From an uncultured Eubacterium sp. (lineage in GTDB: Bacteria > Bacillota > Clostridia > Lachnospirales > Lachnospiraceae), in the NCBI GenBank assembly GCA_902475415.1, contig CABRZK010000154.1:1-6158 (forward strand): a DNA stretch of 6,158 bases, given 5' to 3'. Each line of letters opens with the position of its first letter. Positions within the stretch are counted from its first letter, which is position 1. The notes beneath the pieces are model-generated. The model did no database searches. It saw only the letters and a program-made list of their open reading frames with translations, and was not told the DNA's origin. Position numbers and translations under genes: made by a program. Shown here in pieces: positions 6,027-6,158 of this stretch.

Positions 6027-6062
6027 TACAAAAATAAGAGCTGAAAGGCTCTTGTTTTTGTA
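6027..6062 (+). terminator. Terminator after the dehydratase gene
   Basis: The core stem AAGAGC (6036-6041) pairs with GCTCTT (6048-6053) around a 6-nt loop. Pairing continues outward through a U-G wobble into five A (6030-6034) against five T (6055-6059) and two to three further pairs. The total is about 15 bp, with the T run inside the lower stem. Symmetric A and T flanks make it potentially bidirectional. It begins 25 nt after the stop codon and would end, or attenuate, the four-gene operon. Confidence 0.75.
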
Positions 6063-6158
6063 TATAAATCATTTTAGAAAAATGAAGTAGTTGATCCCGA
6101 TAATAGTAGTGTAAGCAGAAATAAGTGAAAGACTAAAATCTACTTTGTCCCTTTCAAA
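6063..6158. other. Non-coding tail of the window
   Basis: No start codon with a good ribosome binding site, no convincing -35/-10 pair and no tRNA-like fold is visible. TGAAAG (6126-6131) can pair with CTTTCA (6151-6156), but the stem is short and its loop is long. It may be the upstream region of the next gene, outside the window. Confidence 0.4.

Noticed and set aside
1..6158. CRISPR array, insertion sequence, tRNA/rRNA, integration site
   Set aside because: No regularly spaced repeats, transposase, terminal inverted repeats, tRNA-like folds or rRNA stretches were seen.

Overview
The window looks like a chromosomal segment of a low-to-moderate GC Gram-positive anaerobe of the Clostridia, most plausibly a gut Lachnospiraceae (Blautia/Dorea/Ruminococcus-like). 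This is an inference from strong AGGAG-type Shine-Dalgarno sites, consensus sigma-A-like promoters, U-tailed intrinsic terminators, and the Firmicutes-style split of the capsule tyrosine-kinase system into separate kinase, membrane adaptor and PHP-phosphatase genes. No species can be assigned from sequence reading alone. All five genes are on the + strand.

Region 1 (1-273) holds an intrinsic terminator that closes an upstream transcription unit, then a candidate promoter and a leader of about 110 nt with a long-range inverted repeat. Region 2 (274-1518) is glyA, serine hydroxymethyltransferase, complete and with its catalytic residues, closed by a strong terminator (1574-1608). Region 3 (1609-1811) is the control region of a polysaccharide operon. 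It has two tandem promoters with perfect TTGACA -35 boxes. The upstream one carries a run of nine G in its 18-bp spacer, which is the architecture of a slipped-strand phase-variable promoter. A hairpin overlaps the -35 box of the second promoter.

Region 4 (1812-6001) is a four-gene exopolysaccharide/capsule operon: PHP-family tyrosine phosphatase (CpsB type), bacterial tyrosine kinase (CpsD type) ending in seven Tyr-Gly dipeptides, Wzz/CpsC-type membrane adaptor, and a membrane-anchored nucleotide-sugar 4,6-dehydratase of the CapD/WbpM/PglF class. The kinase and adaptor should form a BY-kinase pair. The phosphatase should reverse phosphorylation of the tyrosine tail. The dehydratase should make a 4-keto-6-deoxy UDP-HexNAc precursor for the first sugar of the polymer. 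Region 5 (6002-6158) is a terminator followed by about 95 nt in which I recognise no gene.

The gene families are all known. The best candidate for something new is regulatory: a poly-G tract inside the promoter of a tyrosine-kinase-controlled polysaccharide operon, combined with a repetitive and possibly length-variable phosphoacceptor tail in the kinase.
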